From positions 124,001 through 188,000 of the forward strand of contig OZ020253.1 of assembly GCA_963971285.1 (NCBI GenBank): a stretch of DNA of 64,000 nucleotides, read 5' to 3'. This stretch comes from Astropecten irregularis (taxonomy: Eukaryota > Echinodermata > Asteroidea > Paxillosida > Astropectinidae). Position numbers and translations under genes: made by a program. Shown here one piece after another: positions 24,101-35,140 of the stretch. A model generated the notes under the pieces. That model ran no database searches. It was not told the origin of the DNA and saw nothing but the letters and a program-made list of their open reading frames with translations. Within the stretch, counting starts at the first letter, position 1, and every line of letters begins with the position of its first letter.

Positions 24101-24674
24101 TGAGCATGCATAGGGTTGCAATGGGGTAGCATCTAGGATGCTATGGGGCGCTGATGGTTTACAAGTGATTAACATATGGGGTTAGATAGGGTTGTGTTGG
24201 AGTGCTCTAGTAGGCAAAGGTAGTAGGCCACTATTACAAACACACAGGGATGTACAGCAATTGTTGGTAATATATGTCTAGATACGTCATAACAATTGGG
24301 AGCCAAGGATGATATTCCATTGCGCGTTGTAGTTGTATTTTGCCCGAGTAGGGGTTACGGCAATGTTAAGGTCGTGGGTTGGGTTAGGATACCAAGGATG
24401 AGTACAACATGCAACAGATAAAGAAGGAAGAATCATCCATCAATACCTGACATGGGGTCCTTTGGATTCCGCTCTTGATCTTGTAAGCTGCAGCACTGAT
24501 GTCCTGAAACTTGACAATAATTGGGTTATCTGGATCACAGAATTCATCCTTCAAGTCTTCCTCATTCTCATCATCCATGAATGGTTTGTCAGGAGGATTC
24601 ATATCCATGGTGATCTCTCCTGCACCATCCGCCATGTCATTAGTGGATTGTGGAATCAGATCTTCAACTGGCAT
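18151..24674 (-). CDS. L-threonine dehydratase (ammonia-lyase), PLP-dependent, with ACT domain
   Basis: Deaminates threonine (and often serine) to 2-oxobutyrate plus ammonia. Twelve coding exons join in frame to 459 residues: 24674-24447, 23778-23708, 23313-23268, 22335-22150, 21688-21633, 21158-20996, 20720-20630, 20346-20271, 19632-19507, 19406-19239, 18894-18837 and 18261-18151. The fold type II PLP core is clear: GSFKERGARN with the Schiff-base lysine at about residue 102, SAGNHALALS near 126, a phosphate loop VPVGGAGLIAG near 228, and PLCGGNIDTT. The C-terminus from about residue 377 (FVVTVSDRPGGIAELTTML) is one ACT domain, as in catabolic and biosynthetic threonine deaminases; it suggests an effector site. 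The first ~50 residues are an acidic extension of no known role. A 5' UTR acceptor (tgtctgttatag) is near 24766. Serine racemase is a related family but lacks the ACT domain. Confidence 0.93.
18690..18780 (-). mobile_element. Possible tRNA-derived SINE fragment
   Basis: On the minus strand a B-box-like ggtttgagtct follows a weak A-box-like segment. It lies in the last intron of the threonine dehydratase gene. Weak evidence. Confidence 0.25.
23085..23183. mobile_element. Degenerate GGGCCNATTTCA palindromic MITE
   Basis: Starts aatccatgaaatgggattg and ends catgaaattgggccc. The ends resemble those of the elements at 1397 and 47931. Intronic, partly decayed. Confidence 0.35.
24013..24078. repeat. 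Two tandem copies of a 33-bp unit
   Basis: The unit beginning gcctgggttggagcaggtgt is present twice in a row, almost unchanged. It sits in a GGTT-rich stretch (23880-24400) of the first coding intron of the threonine dehydratase gene. Confidence 0.7.
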
Positions 24675-24774
24675 CCTGTAGACTCACTCAAACCAAGACA
24701 CGTTGGACGACCAAGTAGGAATAAATATCCGATTGAGGACAATCTGTAGACTTCAGGTTCAACACTATAACAGA

Positions 24775-25850
24775 CAAATACAAAATGGTATCAACAAGCA
24801 ATTATAGACTGACATCTTGTGCCGACTGTTGAAACAAAAAGATTTGAGAGCTATCCAGAAAAATGTGTTGAAATTAGGTAAAGCATTAAAGCCCTCCCCC
24901 CCAAAAAACCAAAAAACAAAACAAAAACAGTGTTTAATTTTACAAAAGCAATGTAACATAACTCACTGTTTTCCCATAAAATGCGATCAGATCACCAGAT
25001 TTGAGTTGGCAGGTTAAGTTATGTGATATGCTTAAAACTACAATTTGAGCTCATTGAATGGATGCCTTCTTCCATCAAAAAGCAGCAAGACCAATGATAC
25101 ACTACACTGATATGCAATGTACACCACTCCTTTCCTGGTACACTGTACTACACAGTGCAATTATATGGTGCTGCATGCTTCAGTGCTATAGCCTCAGTGG
25201 CCTGATATGCTTGCATCAGATGACCCAACGACAGGTCAACTGCATGCAGTGAGTGCATTGGCTATGGTCTGAGCATAGAATTCCTTACTCTATGGTCTGA
25301 GAATTTCTACCTCCATGGTCTGAGGTACTAGTAGGTGCACACATTAATTGGCACAGTGCAGGCCAAGGTCATGGTAATTGGCATAGCTATACAGATGTGC
25401 CTTGTCCTTCACTGAGGTATCATCATTGAGGTGTATGTAGAAATAACAACCTTCATATCATCACTGCATACTCTGTGCTTTGGCTAATTGCCATAAATGT
25501 CCCCTTGTGTCAATTAAATCAATGTAGGCCTATCCATGGACAAAACCAAAATCACTTGATTCCTATATAAAGTGTCATCGTGCAATGCATCCAAAAAACT
25601 GTTATGTATCATCCAATGATTTATTTAGGTGCAGTATGGTGACTGCAAATCAAACCAATTTGAACTTTTCAAATTAAAGTAAATGAATAGACTGTTATTA
25701 CCTGAGAAATGACATTGCTATAGATCGAGCCTGCACTATGTACAGTACGTGATACATGCTATTGTGCTTGGTATCTAAGATGTATGCAGGGGTGTATGCA
25801 TGTTTGTTTGTTTTTGTTTTAAACATGGGCTATTCAAGGATCCCAGAGGC
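24775..25850. other. Non-coding stretch upstream of the threonine dehydratase gene
   Basis: No convincing exon or repeat structure. It is either the gene's first intron or intergenic DNA, depending on whether the candidate exon at 30483 belongs to the gene. Confidence 0.4.
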
Positions 25851-26196
25851 TAAGGTGACCAGATGTCCCCGATTTGACAGTGCCGTCCCCAATGAAAATT
25901 TTTCCCCGATTTGACGAAAATTCTAATTGTCCTAAAAAAAAAAAAAATGAACGAAGTGCCGGTCACAGTGTGCTAAAAAAGATCCATTCTTCAGAGAAGT
26001 AGCCTATGTTAAGAAAACCGCCTAAGACATGTAAGTATGTAACCCACTTATGTCGACTGGACAAGATGTCCATAGATGACACCATTTTGCATATAGGCAC
26101 CATCTGGATTCAAACATTTTTCAAAATTATACCCCTCCCCCAGGACACCGGATCACTGTCCCCGGATCATCTCAACAAAATATGGTCACCTTACCA
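25851..26196. mobile_element. Non-autonomous DNA element with TAAGGTGACC termini
   Basis: Begins taaggtgaccagatgtccc and ends with the inverse, ggtcacctta, enclosing about 346 bp. The right two thirds recur at 15990-16213. The poly(A)-like run near 25937 is internal. No coding capacity. Confidence 0.65.
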
Positions 26197-27496
26197 GAGG
26201 CAGTATGACCATAAATTATGGTCAAGGCGTCAAGCTAGGTCAGGAAATATTCATAATTCTCTTTAAGTAGATAGTGACATATTTTGGCAAGAAAAACATC
26301 CATCACTGCAACAAAATATGAAAATACAAATTATAGGCGTAATAAAGAGGGCTATCCGCTATTCCATACTGAATTTATGAGTAAACATTGATGTAACACA
26401 AATTCCATCATGGAATATCCACAGAAATGCTGGACAAATCTCCACTTGAGAGGAAATCAATATTAAAAGAGGCATCCTTCTAGGGGAAGATGCAGAAAAT
26501 GTAACGTGTAACTAGGCAGCCTTGCTCTACCAACAACTGATAAATAACCTTGAATGAGTTGATCAATTAGTTAGTTTCAGATTTTGCTTTTGTGTAAAAT
26601 TTTCTATTTAATGATATTATATGCAGCAGGTATGTCTCTAACGCTACATTTTTTTAGTACATATTTTCTTCAATATTTTTGCAAGTGCTTTGTGAATCTA
26701 GAAAGGAGCTATGAAAGTGCGATTTGTGATAGGGCCTATATATTAACTATAGTTTGGCCTTCTAACACTGTGCACAATAGCATTGCTGGGTTACTCTGCA
26801 TACAATGGCATGCAGTATGTACAGTAGAAACTGTCCACCTCTGATTCAACAATACTGCAGTGTGTATACATGTGGGTTGTGTGTGGGAGGACTATGGGTT
26901 GGGCACCAATGCAGCATTACCATTGGCCAATAGACAAATAACAATGCAATGAATACAAGGCTAGCATGGCTCTTTATGGATGAGGATCAAGCTAATGTAT
27001 TTCTATAGCCCTTTACAGCACAAGTCTGGCTCATCGGTGAACACAAACAGGTGACTGGTGTACGTGTATAATACACAAACAAGCTTGGCAATATTGACAA
27101 GGTGTGGTCATTGATTGCATCAGATTTATATGCACCAGTGCACACTGGACAGTACAACCATTGTTCCCTCAATGAATCTCTCATTGTTAAATAGGGAAAG
27201 TGACCTTGCTGTTAAAAAAACAAAGTTCATGTCCAATTGTCCATATTCATATTCCATAGCTGAAGAAAGGCTGAGTGATAAATGAAAGCAGCCACGACTA
27301 CCATCAGGACGGCCCAGTAAAAAACAAGAAATGTATGAATACCGGTAACTGTAATAGGAAGCACAGTACGCCAACTGAATGGTCAAATGCTGCATTTCAA
27401 GAACTACTGACTCCTGAGGCTCCTATACAAAGTGTACTTCAAGAATATGTGGTGGTATACTGTTTGTACACTGTGCCCCATTTGTAGGATCATTAT
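26197..27496. other. Non-coding stretch, no gene seen
   Basis: AT-rich sequence with no exon or family repeat that I can support. Confidence 0.4.
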
Positions 27497-27679
27497 GGCT
27501 ACGTTCGAGAGAGCTACTCGTGTTAACATGAGTATACTCCTGAGCGCTCGAACGGCCGGAGTATGACACTCAGGTCAGCGAGAGTATACTCTCCAGCGTC
27601 GGGGAGTATACTCCTGCACCGGAGAGTATTGCGCGCGCATCACACTCGTGTTACCGGGAGTAACCGCTCGAACGCAGCC
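27497..27679. mobile_element. 183-bp GC-rich MITE with GGCTGCGTTCGA ends
   Basis: The left end ggctacgttcgag pairs with the right end ctcgaacgcagcc. The flanks share tat on both sides. The interior repeats the palindrome gagtatactc three times. Its GC content is clearly above the surroundings. Confidence 0.6.
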
Positions 27680-28132
27680 TATATGACTGGGTGTGAGAAA
27701 CGGGTTGAGGATTTTTCTAAAGTGATAAATAAACATTGATCACCAAATTTGTATATCAACAATTTTTGTGAAATGTCCAACATTTAAAAAAAAAGGAGTA
27801 CAATCATGATTTTTATCAACCCTGGTATAGGGTCTAGTCACTCAGTCAATGAACAATACAATGACAATATTCCAGGCCAATTTTGTCTAAAGTTCCAAAA
27901 AGAATTCTGCAAACAGTCTTGATGTTTTTTTTAATTGTATGAGATTTGAAGGTTTGCTTGTTGGGTTTACGATGTAGAATGTTTGCGGTGACAATATGTA
28001 TCAAGAATCTTTTGAGAATTAGACCCAGTAACTGGAGCATTATCCCAAAAATCTTGGGTCTATTTGAGATTACAATACCTCATGAATATTCATGGCCTAG
28101 AGCCAAATCCCAATTGGTCAATTCACCATCAT

Positions 28133-28371
28133 CAGGGCTCGAAATATCCACTAGACTTTCAGTGTCGGTCTAGTAATGTATGTACTGCACTAGTCCGGCT
28201 GTCTAGTGATTTTGTTTTCCTTGCACAATTAAAATGTTGCCTACATTTGATGATATTACCAGATTAATAATGCCACAGGTCTAGTGAAAAAAGTTCATCA
28301 GGTCTAGTAAAATGCTTCAGTTACTAGACCTGCTGTCCAGACTTGCTTTTTTTCACGAAATTCAAGCCCTG
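28133..28371. mobile_element. Probable hAT-type non-autonomous element, CAGGG ends
   Basis: The terminus cagggctcgaaat at the left matches, inverted, the right end atttcg/attcaagccctg imperfectly. CAGGG fits the YARNG end consensus of hAT elements. An atcat direct repeat flanks both sides, shorter than the 8 bp expected. The interior is packed with ctagt/actag motifs. Confidence 0.45.
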
Positions 28372-28765
28372 ATCATGTGCCATGCATATATGTGCCGTGC
28401 AGTGGATATATTTGCTGATCACTAGCGAGTAGGCCGTGGAACCTCCAAAGGAACTAGCTGTTACACATGTAACATCTCACTGTACATCTATCCTAGTTTG
28501 CAGTGCGTGTGCATGAACTTTGATCTACATGAAGTTCACGAAAACGAACGTTTTGCTGCACTTCGTGACAAAATTTTGGACAATAAAGAATACTTATGAG
28601 ATATGGTAAAACAAATGTATGCATAGCGCTGTAGAGAAAACAATATTTATCTCTTATATATTTATCTCTCTAATATTAAAAGACTCTCTTTCTGTGTTCA
28701 CTGTGAGACAATTTTTTTTTCTCGTGTCAAGCAATTTAATGATTATAGTTCTAACAAATAAAGCT

Positions 28766-29752
28766 AGTCTGAGTAACTTGGACCCTAAAAATCACCTTTT
28801 TTAACATTTGGACATGATCTGGCGATAGTAGGGTCCAAGTACCTTTTTTGCATTTGAGTGGCAAGAGCTCCATTTTGCCTCTACCCTGAGTGAGTGTGCT
28901 CATGAATAGGAGGTATCTGTGCCTATTTTTATGGAAAAAATGATCTTTTCTTCAAAAAATGTGAGTTAACCTTGTAATTATTGGAATCTCCAATTCTCCC
29001 TTGGTCCATAGCTGGCTGCATGAGACATTTTAGGATCGTTTTGGAGGTGAAATCATAGGATTTTGACTCAGGGTAGAGGCAAAATGGACCTCTTGCCACT
29101 CAAATGCACACAAGGTACTTGGACCCTACTATCGCCAGATCATGTCCAAATGTAGACCCAGTAACTGGGGCGCTGAACTCCCTTTTTTTACTTTTGGGGT
29201 TGAAGGTCGGTCTAGCGCCCCAGAGAATTATATTGCTCAAAATGTGTCGTACACAGGAAAAAAAAAATTCACGGCACTTTCGCCAAAAATGTCCCCAAAT
29301 GACAACAAAAACATCATAAACAGAATTTAAACTCGCTCCAATGCTTCTACGAAAGTAAGACATGAAATGCAGCATATTCATTTGTACTCACGATTATTCC
29401 TTTTGATGAAAATCGACCTTTTCTGACAAATGTCCAGACGAGAACGTAAAAAACGGATTTTAATTTGTGTGGCTCTGCTCCACACAAAATGGCGGTGACT
29501 ACGTCATCGCATGAATATTAATTTTGGTAATTTCCATACTATGCGGAAATGGTGCCATGGTGCCTTTCCACCATTGTCCAAAATCAACCAGGCGGTATTT
29601 GCGATAAGGCTTATATATAGTTCACTGGGGCGCTAGACCGACCGTCAACCCCAAAAGTAAAAAAAGGGAGTTCAGCGCCCCAGTTACTGCATGGGTCTAA
29701 CGTAGTCCAAATGTTAAAAAAGGCGATTTTTAGGGTCCAAGTTACTCGGACT
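28766..29752. mobile_element. Nested fold-back element
   Basis: Three inverted-repeat pairs are organised together. The outer pair is 28766-28810 with 29705-29752 (agtctgagtaacttggaccc at the left). Inside it, 28810-28891 pairs with 29065-29147, and 29153-29223 pairs with 29624-29699. The two inner hairpins lie side by side between the outer arms. No coding capacity. Confidence 0.75.
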
Positions 29753-30285
29753 AAAATAAAGGGGATTGTGGGTTAACGGGTCCTAAAACTATAAAGGAAA
29801 GGAAACTACTATTTGAAAAGTAACTTACCTACATATACTTTGTTGGTCTCCTCTATATTACCAAGCTTAAATTTTTGGAAAGAGGGCAGGGCTTTGATTT
29901 TTGAGGGAAATTATGGGGTAAAAACGGTAACCAAGATTGTACCATTTCACCGCCGCACGGACGGCCGCAGACGAGAATAGTCTGGTTTCCACTCTGACAT
30001 TTTGAGGACTCTTGGTCTGTTGGGTCTGGGCACTAGACTAACCAGACCAGACAAAACGGCCTCACGCGATCAGACGGTCTGTTTTAAAGTTTACAAGAAG
30101 GTGTAAGAAAATTGAATTTTAACCCTGAAATGTTTAACAAATTTCTTCAATGTAGGGTTTTAAGGACCTAGGAACATTTGCTGAAAGTCGAAAGTATCAT
30201 TTTTGAGGAGTAGAAGTTAGTTCAGAGCCAAAAAAATCAATGTGTTTTGGGATCCCGTAAACCCACAATCGCCAAAATAAAGTGA
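29752..30285. mobile_element. Inverted-repeat element abutting the nested fold-back
   Basis: The left end (taaaataaaggggattgtgg, then gttaacgggtcct) is matched by the inverted right end at 30242-30285 (gatcccgtaaacccacaatc). About 530 bp, starting where the preceding element stops. Confidence 0.6.
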
Positions 30286-30482
30286 GGTTTGTTGAGTGTT
30301 GAACATCCTCTTTAAAGAAGATATCGCTTATCATCACTGAAGTACACAATGTACATGATAACACATTATTAGTCCATAGGATGATTACTCAGTCATCGGT
30401 GTCACTTGTCAGGTTGAGATGAGTGTGAGTTTTCTATGTTTAAAATCGAGTAATATAAATGATAATATTCCCACAGACTTAC

Positions 30483-30568
30483 CTAGCAACGATTAATGTT
30501 GGCACAGGCCACAGCGTTCGACTCTTCTTTCCTCTGGCACGAAGATAGTACTGCTGTGAGCGTTTCCC
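30483..30568 (-). other. Candidate exon of unknown gene
   Basis: An 86-bp segment lies between an acceptor-like ttttcag and the strong donor gtaagt on the minus strand. One frame is open throughout and rich in Lys/Arg (GKRSQQYYLRARGKKSR and onward). It could be an upstream, possibly non-coding, exon of the threonine dehydratase gene 5.8 kb away, or of another gene. The open frame may be chance at this length. Confidence 0.3.
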
Positions 30569-30624
30569 CTGAAAACAGACAACATGAATTGTAATGGTCG
30601 TTGATCCCAATTCTCAGAAAGTTC

Positions 30625-30802
30625 TAATGTAGGTTGTGGCTTTTCATTGAAGCTGAATCTCTGTTTTCCTGTTCAAAATAGAGTATCTACTTCCAATCCG
30701 TAACCAAAAGCCTCTATTTTGATACCTGTTGTTCAAAAATTGAGTCACGAAATGGAGCTGAAGCCGGAGCCTGAGCCGGAGCCGAGGTTTGGAAAAGGCC
30801 CC
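30625..30802 (-). mobile_element. GGAGCC-end MITE, truncated copy
   Basis: Matches the inverse of 40963-41196 and 32149-32400, including ggttgtggcttttcattgaa and the end gccgaggtttggaaaaggcc. The distal end is missing. Confidence 0.65.
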
Positions 30803-32148
30803 AACACACTGAGTAAAATAACATGTACGACGTCATCAACGCAGACTGGTTCCAGAAACAAATGTACATAAAAAATGGAAAAAGTAGAAAGGGAACCAGA
30901 CGTAACCGGTTTGTTGTTGCCGGTTTGCAGCTTCGTGATTGGCCAATCGGGACGACGCCCACAAAATTGCATCATCTTTCCTAATAAGGCTGTGTGGGAA
31001 TTATCTGGCTGTGGCTTGGTTTTTATGCACCTGTCTACGGTTGACGTGGAAGCCGCTTCTCGATTATTTTGTATACCGTATCTCACAAGCTGTAGCCAGA
31101 TCATTACGAAAATTGAGGGCGCACTTCAGGGAGCCTGTCTTCAGTTTCTTGCGTTTCTTGACGTTTGGTAATAATTCTACATGTAGGTTCTATAAAGTTC
31201 CAAGCATAAACTTAGATTTTGCTTTGTTGGTTGAAGATTTTACAATGTTCATGTTCAGACCGTTCATTTTATTTCATTTTAGACAGTTTCGCATTACATA
31301 CAAAAACACACGAGGTAATTTGATAGCAGCAAACATTAAAATTATGTAATTGCTCATCGGTAATCTTGGACATAGAATACCCAAACAGCCAGAGAAATGA
31401 GTGTTCACATAATTATTAAATGTATGTATAACTTTCAGGATATGTGAAGATGGTGCTGGTAGAAATATACCGTAAAATTTAAATATTTCCATTTGAAATG
31501 ATGTATTTATCCAAAAAGAGTAAAACCAAATACCAAAAACACTAATTGTGGCAAGATCAAAAATCCTTAGGCCTAAGTTTTATAAGAAACGTGTTCGCTA
31601 TTTTCTCGGGACTCGGATGTCCCATTAAGATCAAATTTGTCACAGGCTCATAATCATATCATGTACATGCAATTGTGATTGCCGTTCTATTGTTGTGAAA
31701 CCTTCATGTGTTAAACCTTTAATAAACATAGTTCACATTCACGGTAATTAATTTCAATAATAAACTGATAATTCCACAATTGCAGGTAACTTCATTCATC
31801 AAGCGTCTACCCCACCCCACCCCACCCCATACAGCGACGTAAACGGCGTAAATAACATAAACGTTCTTAGAGAAATCCATTGACTGGAAAAGTGTGCGTG
31901 GTTATTTAATTTCAATCGCGCACATTTAATTTTAGGGCGCACTGTACATTAATGTTTCCGACGGATGCCTTCATGCCTGTCAGCAGGCCGACCAATAATC
32001 ACAATGACACAATCTCAGAAACATCTCCCCATTTACAAAACGTTAAAGTTACTCCAGTAAGAAAAATTGGTATGACTCTGATAAGAGTCATAATAGCGTG
32101 AACGAACTCAGAATGGAGTTGAATTGTCTATTATCTTGATCAAAGACA
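30803..32148. other. Intergenic, with a partial TTAA-type MITE
   Basis: Around 31430-31570 it resembles one half of the TTAA MITE family, sharing a stretch ending gatcaaaaatcctta with the 60142 copy. Near 31809 there is a short ccccac run. No gene seen. Confidence 0.4.
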
Positions 32149-32400
32149 GGGCCCTTTTCCAAACCTCGGCTCCGGCTTAGGCTCCGGCTCGGCCAGCTCC
32201 ATTTCTTGAGTCAATTTTAAAATAACGGGTATCAAAATAGAGACTTTTGGCTATGGTTCGGAAGTAGATTCTCTGATTTGAAAGGGAAAACGGAGCTTCA
32301 GCTTCGATGAAAACCCACCACCTCGATTTTCAGCATATGGATGACGGAGCCGGAGCCGGAGCCGGAGTCGGAGCCGGAGCCGAGGTTTGGAAAATTGCCC
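32149..32400 (+). mobile_element. GGAGCC-end MITE, full copy
   Basis: About 252 bp with ends gggcccttttccaaacctcg and cgaggtttggaaaattgccc in inverted orientation. The right arm carries an expanded hexamer array (ggagcc repeated) at 32345-32391. The interior matches the copies at 30625 and 40963. Confidence 0.75.
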
Positions 32401-32912
32401 AGATCTCTGCACAATCTTTCTAAATGAAAGACTATAAAGCATCCATTAGAACCGCCACTCTACTGCACGGAACCTTTTTCGTGCTGCTGAATGTTCCACT
32501 AAAACCTTTCAATTCGACCACATTTCATTTCGACCACATCATAATTTATGGATGATGTGCTGAAGAACAAGGCTCAGTGTGATTATTACGTCAACATCGA
32601 AAAAATCCGTGCATCAAACAACAAAAACAGAGAGATGACACAACATGAAGTGATTGATGTACAGTATGTATATAAAACTCATCACACAACCAACCAGCCA
32701 TACTACGCGCGCGGCGTGTTGCCGCGTTGCTCTTATGTCCGCCTGTTCACACCGATTCAAAGATTCAAACCATTTTTCTTTTATATTTAAACAATTCATC
32801 AATAACTGATAAAACAAGTGTAAAACGCATCACGGGAGATAATTAGCTGGGATGAATTGCATCGTTATTGACACAAATTGAGATAAAACTGATTCAGAAT
32901 ATACGACAAACG

Positions 32913-33262
32913 TTTAAGTATCATACTTTGGTTTTTGTCAAAGAAATACAGATTCATGGCCAAAAATATCAAGGACGATACAGTAATAGTCATCTGTGAA
33001 AATGTCAGTCCCATACGTACGATGCCCACTTTTTGAGAAAACAGTGAAAAACGGCCACAGTATTTAGTTTATTTTTGATCTTTTGAAAGATCAAAAAGAT
33101 TTTCGGTTGTTGTTTTACTAATTTCTGGATAAATACACCATTTCAGGCGGAGCAATTTGAACGGTATGTTTCCCACCACAATTTTCATACCCTGTAAGTT
33201 ATACGTAAATCTGTGAACATTTTTGTTTTGGTGTCTTACCAAAGTATGATACTACCTTTAAG
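32913..33262. mobile_element. TTAA-flanked MITE, copy 1
   Basis: About 350 bp. It begins at ttaa then gtatcatactttgg, and ends ccaaagtatgatactacct followed by ttaa. The interior, including gattcatggccaaaaatatc and gatcaaaaag, is shared with the copy at 60142. TTAA flanks suggest a piggyBac- or Kolobok-type mobiliser; that is inference. Confidence 0.7.
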
Positions 33263-34981
33263 TTTTTGCGCGGTAAATACTATTCCCGGGTAATTAACTG
33301 CATGGCATGTTTGTTCACTGCGCTGAAGGCTTATTAAATAAGCATTTTCTTATTAAATAACAATAAGCAAAAATGATATTTGCTTATTAAATAAGCAATT
33401 TTGTAGTTTGTTTCCTTCCTTCCTCCATGATTGAACTGAGTGAGGATTTGATCTCAGTACAAAGTATAAGGCCGATCTGGGTACCGATACATTTTGCATA
33501 ATGACAAAGGTAATTGTCATTATTAAGTTTATCGTAAGACATCATAATTTAAAACTTCATTTATTTGGTGTCATCTATTATTAGTATATAGTAAACTGAA
33601 ATGAACTGAACCGAATCAAACCAAAGCAAACCGAACCAAAACACACACAAGTATTATAATAAACTGGCTCATCAGCCAAAATAATGACCTAAAATATAGT
33701 AATGCTCAGATGTAGGGGGCTGAAGTTTCGATAATGGGGATCGACACGAGGGGACAAGAACAAAGACGAGAGAAGGGTATACTTGTCCATCCCTCCCATC
33801 TCATTGCGGTTTCCTCCACCCTCATTTACTTAAACGCTAGGATCGAGACCCATGGGTCAGGGGAAACAGATTAAAGTGTATTGCCAACTGAACCCAACTA
33901 GATCTAAAGTATCTATCCAACCCTTTTAATACTGTTAACCGACTTGCCCGTGCTGTACGATTTTAATTGGCTGGCATCCACCGTGAAGGCACGATGTTTA
34001 CAGTCAATTATTAGACCGTTATACTAAAGACCAATTACACATACTACTTTAACTCTATTCAGACAGGGCTAGACATAAGGTGCAAGACAGGCTTAACCCC
34101 TGCTGATCACAAGTGGTATTGTGACATTGATTTATTGATTGTCACCCAGAGAACCTAACAAGAGGAACATTAATAGTTTATCATGTAACGGGACAAACGA
34201 ACAATGTAGTATACACACAGTATACACATACTGTATACACTGTACAAAAGAACATTATATGGATTATATAAGACGGAGACACACCGACACCATCTTAGTT
34301 ACCGATTCAGTTCTAGTGCAAGGAGTTACGGTAATTCGCTAAACTTCTACATAAGTAAACGAGAACTAAAAATGCTAATGTTTGTTTTGGTGAGAATGGA
34401 AATGATTGATGCTGTTACATGGAGCACACGGGTCTGGTTTTGCATGATACCACGTCTGTGAAAGGTTAACAAAATAGGTAGGTACTAGGTAGTAGCTGAG
34501 AATTAACCCTGTAATGCGTTTGGGACCTTTTCAAGTATAGGTCCAATGGCACGGATATTGAGGCGCCAAACATTTACTGACATTATGTTAGTTATGATCT
34601 AGGTGAAGACAAGCAAAGATAATTTTGACAGCTGGGAAAACTTCGCAAAGGTTTGTTAGTTGTTGATACTATTTGTATATATATATATTTGCCATCAGCC
34701 CTCAGCACTGCCTACCTTTTAAAGTCCTATATTTTTAATGATAAAGAAAGTAACCAAACCACAAAAGCCAGATTTATAACTTGTGTATATCAGGGACAGG
34801 TAATCATGGGTTATGACTTTAGACTTGCACCAGAGTTAGGATATTTCACAGAACAGATACCCACTAATCAGTGTAAGTTAGATAGGTGGTAGACCACTGG
34901 CAGGTCAATCCACTGGACGTCTCAGGTTCAATTCCTGTTTCTGTCACATTTAATTTGCTTATTTTTACATTCCATTCACAC
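33263..34981. other. Intergenic stretch upstream of the coiled-coil gene
   Basis: No exon supported. Short direct repeats (cttattaaataag) lie near 33340-33390. It presumably includes the first exon and promoter of the downstream gene, which I cannot place. Confidence 0.35.
34883..34972 (+). mobile_element. tRNA-like SINE fragment
   Basis: B box ggttcaattcc at 34924-34934, preceded by a weak A-box half. It ends ten bases before the acceptor of the downstream exon. Confidence 0.4.
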
Positions 34982-35140
34982 AGTAATTGAAGGATGCGTT
35001 AACAGCAGATTCCAGTCACTGTATAGAAAAATACTGGCCTCCACAAAAGATGTGACCAGCCCAGAGAGCAGGATTTTACTAGAGATCAAAGGATTTTGGA
35101 GATGGTGACGAAAGGATACAATAATTGGAAATAATCGAAG

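Noticed and set aside
18151-24674. Bacterial contamination or recent horizontal transfer of the threonine dehydratase
   Set aside because: Eleven in-frame spliceosomal introns and composition like its neighbours show a long-resident nuclear gene.
30745-31349. Overlapping open frames of about 100-136 codons on both strands
   Set aside because: They overlap the GGAGCC MITE and each other, lack recognisable domains, and look like chance.
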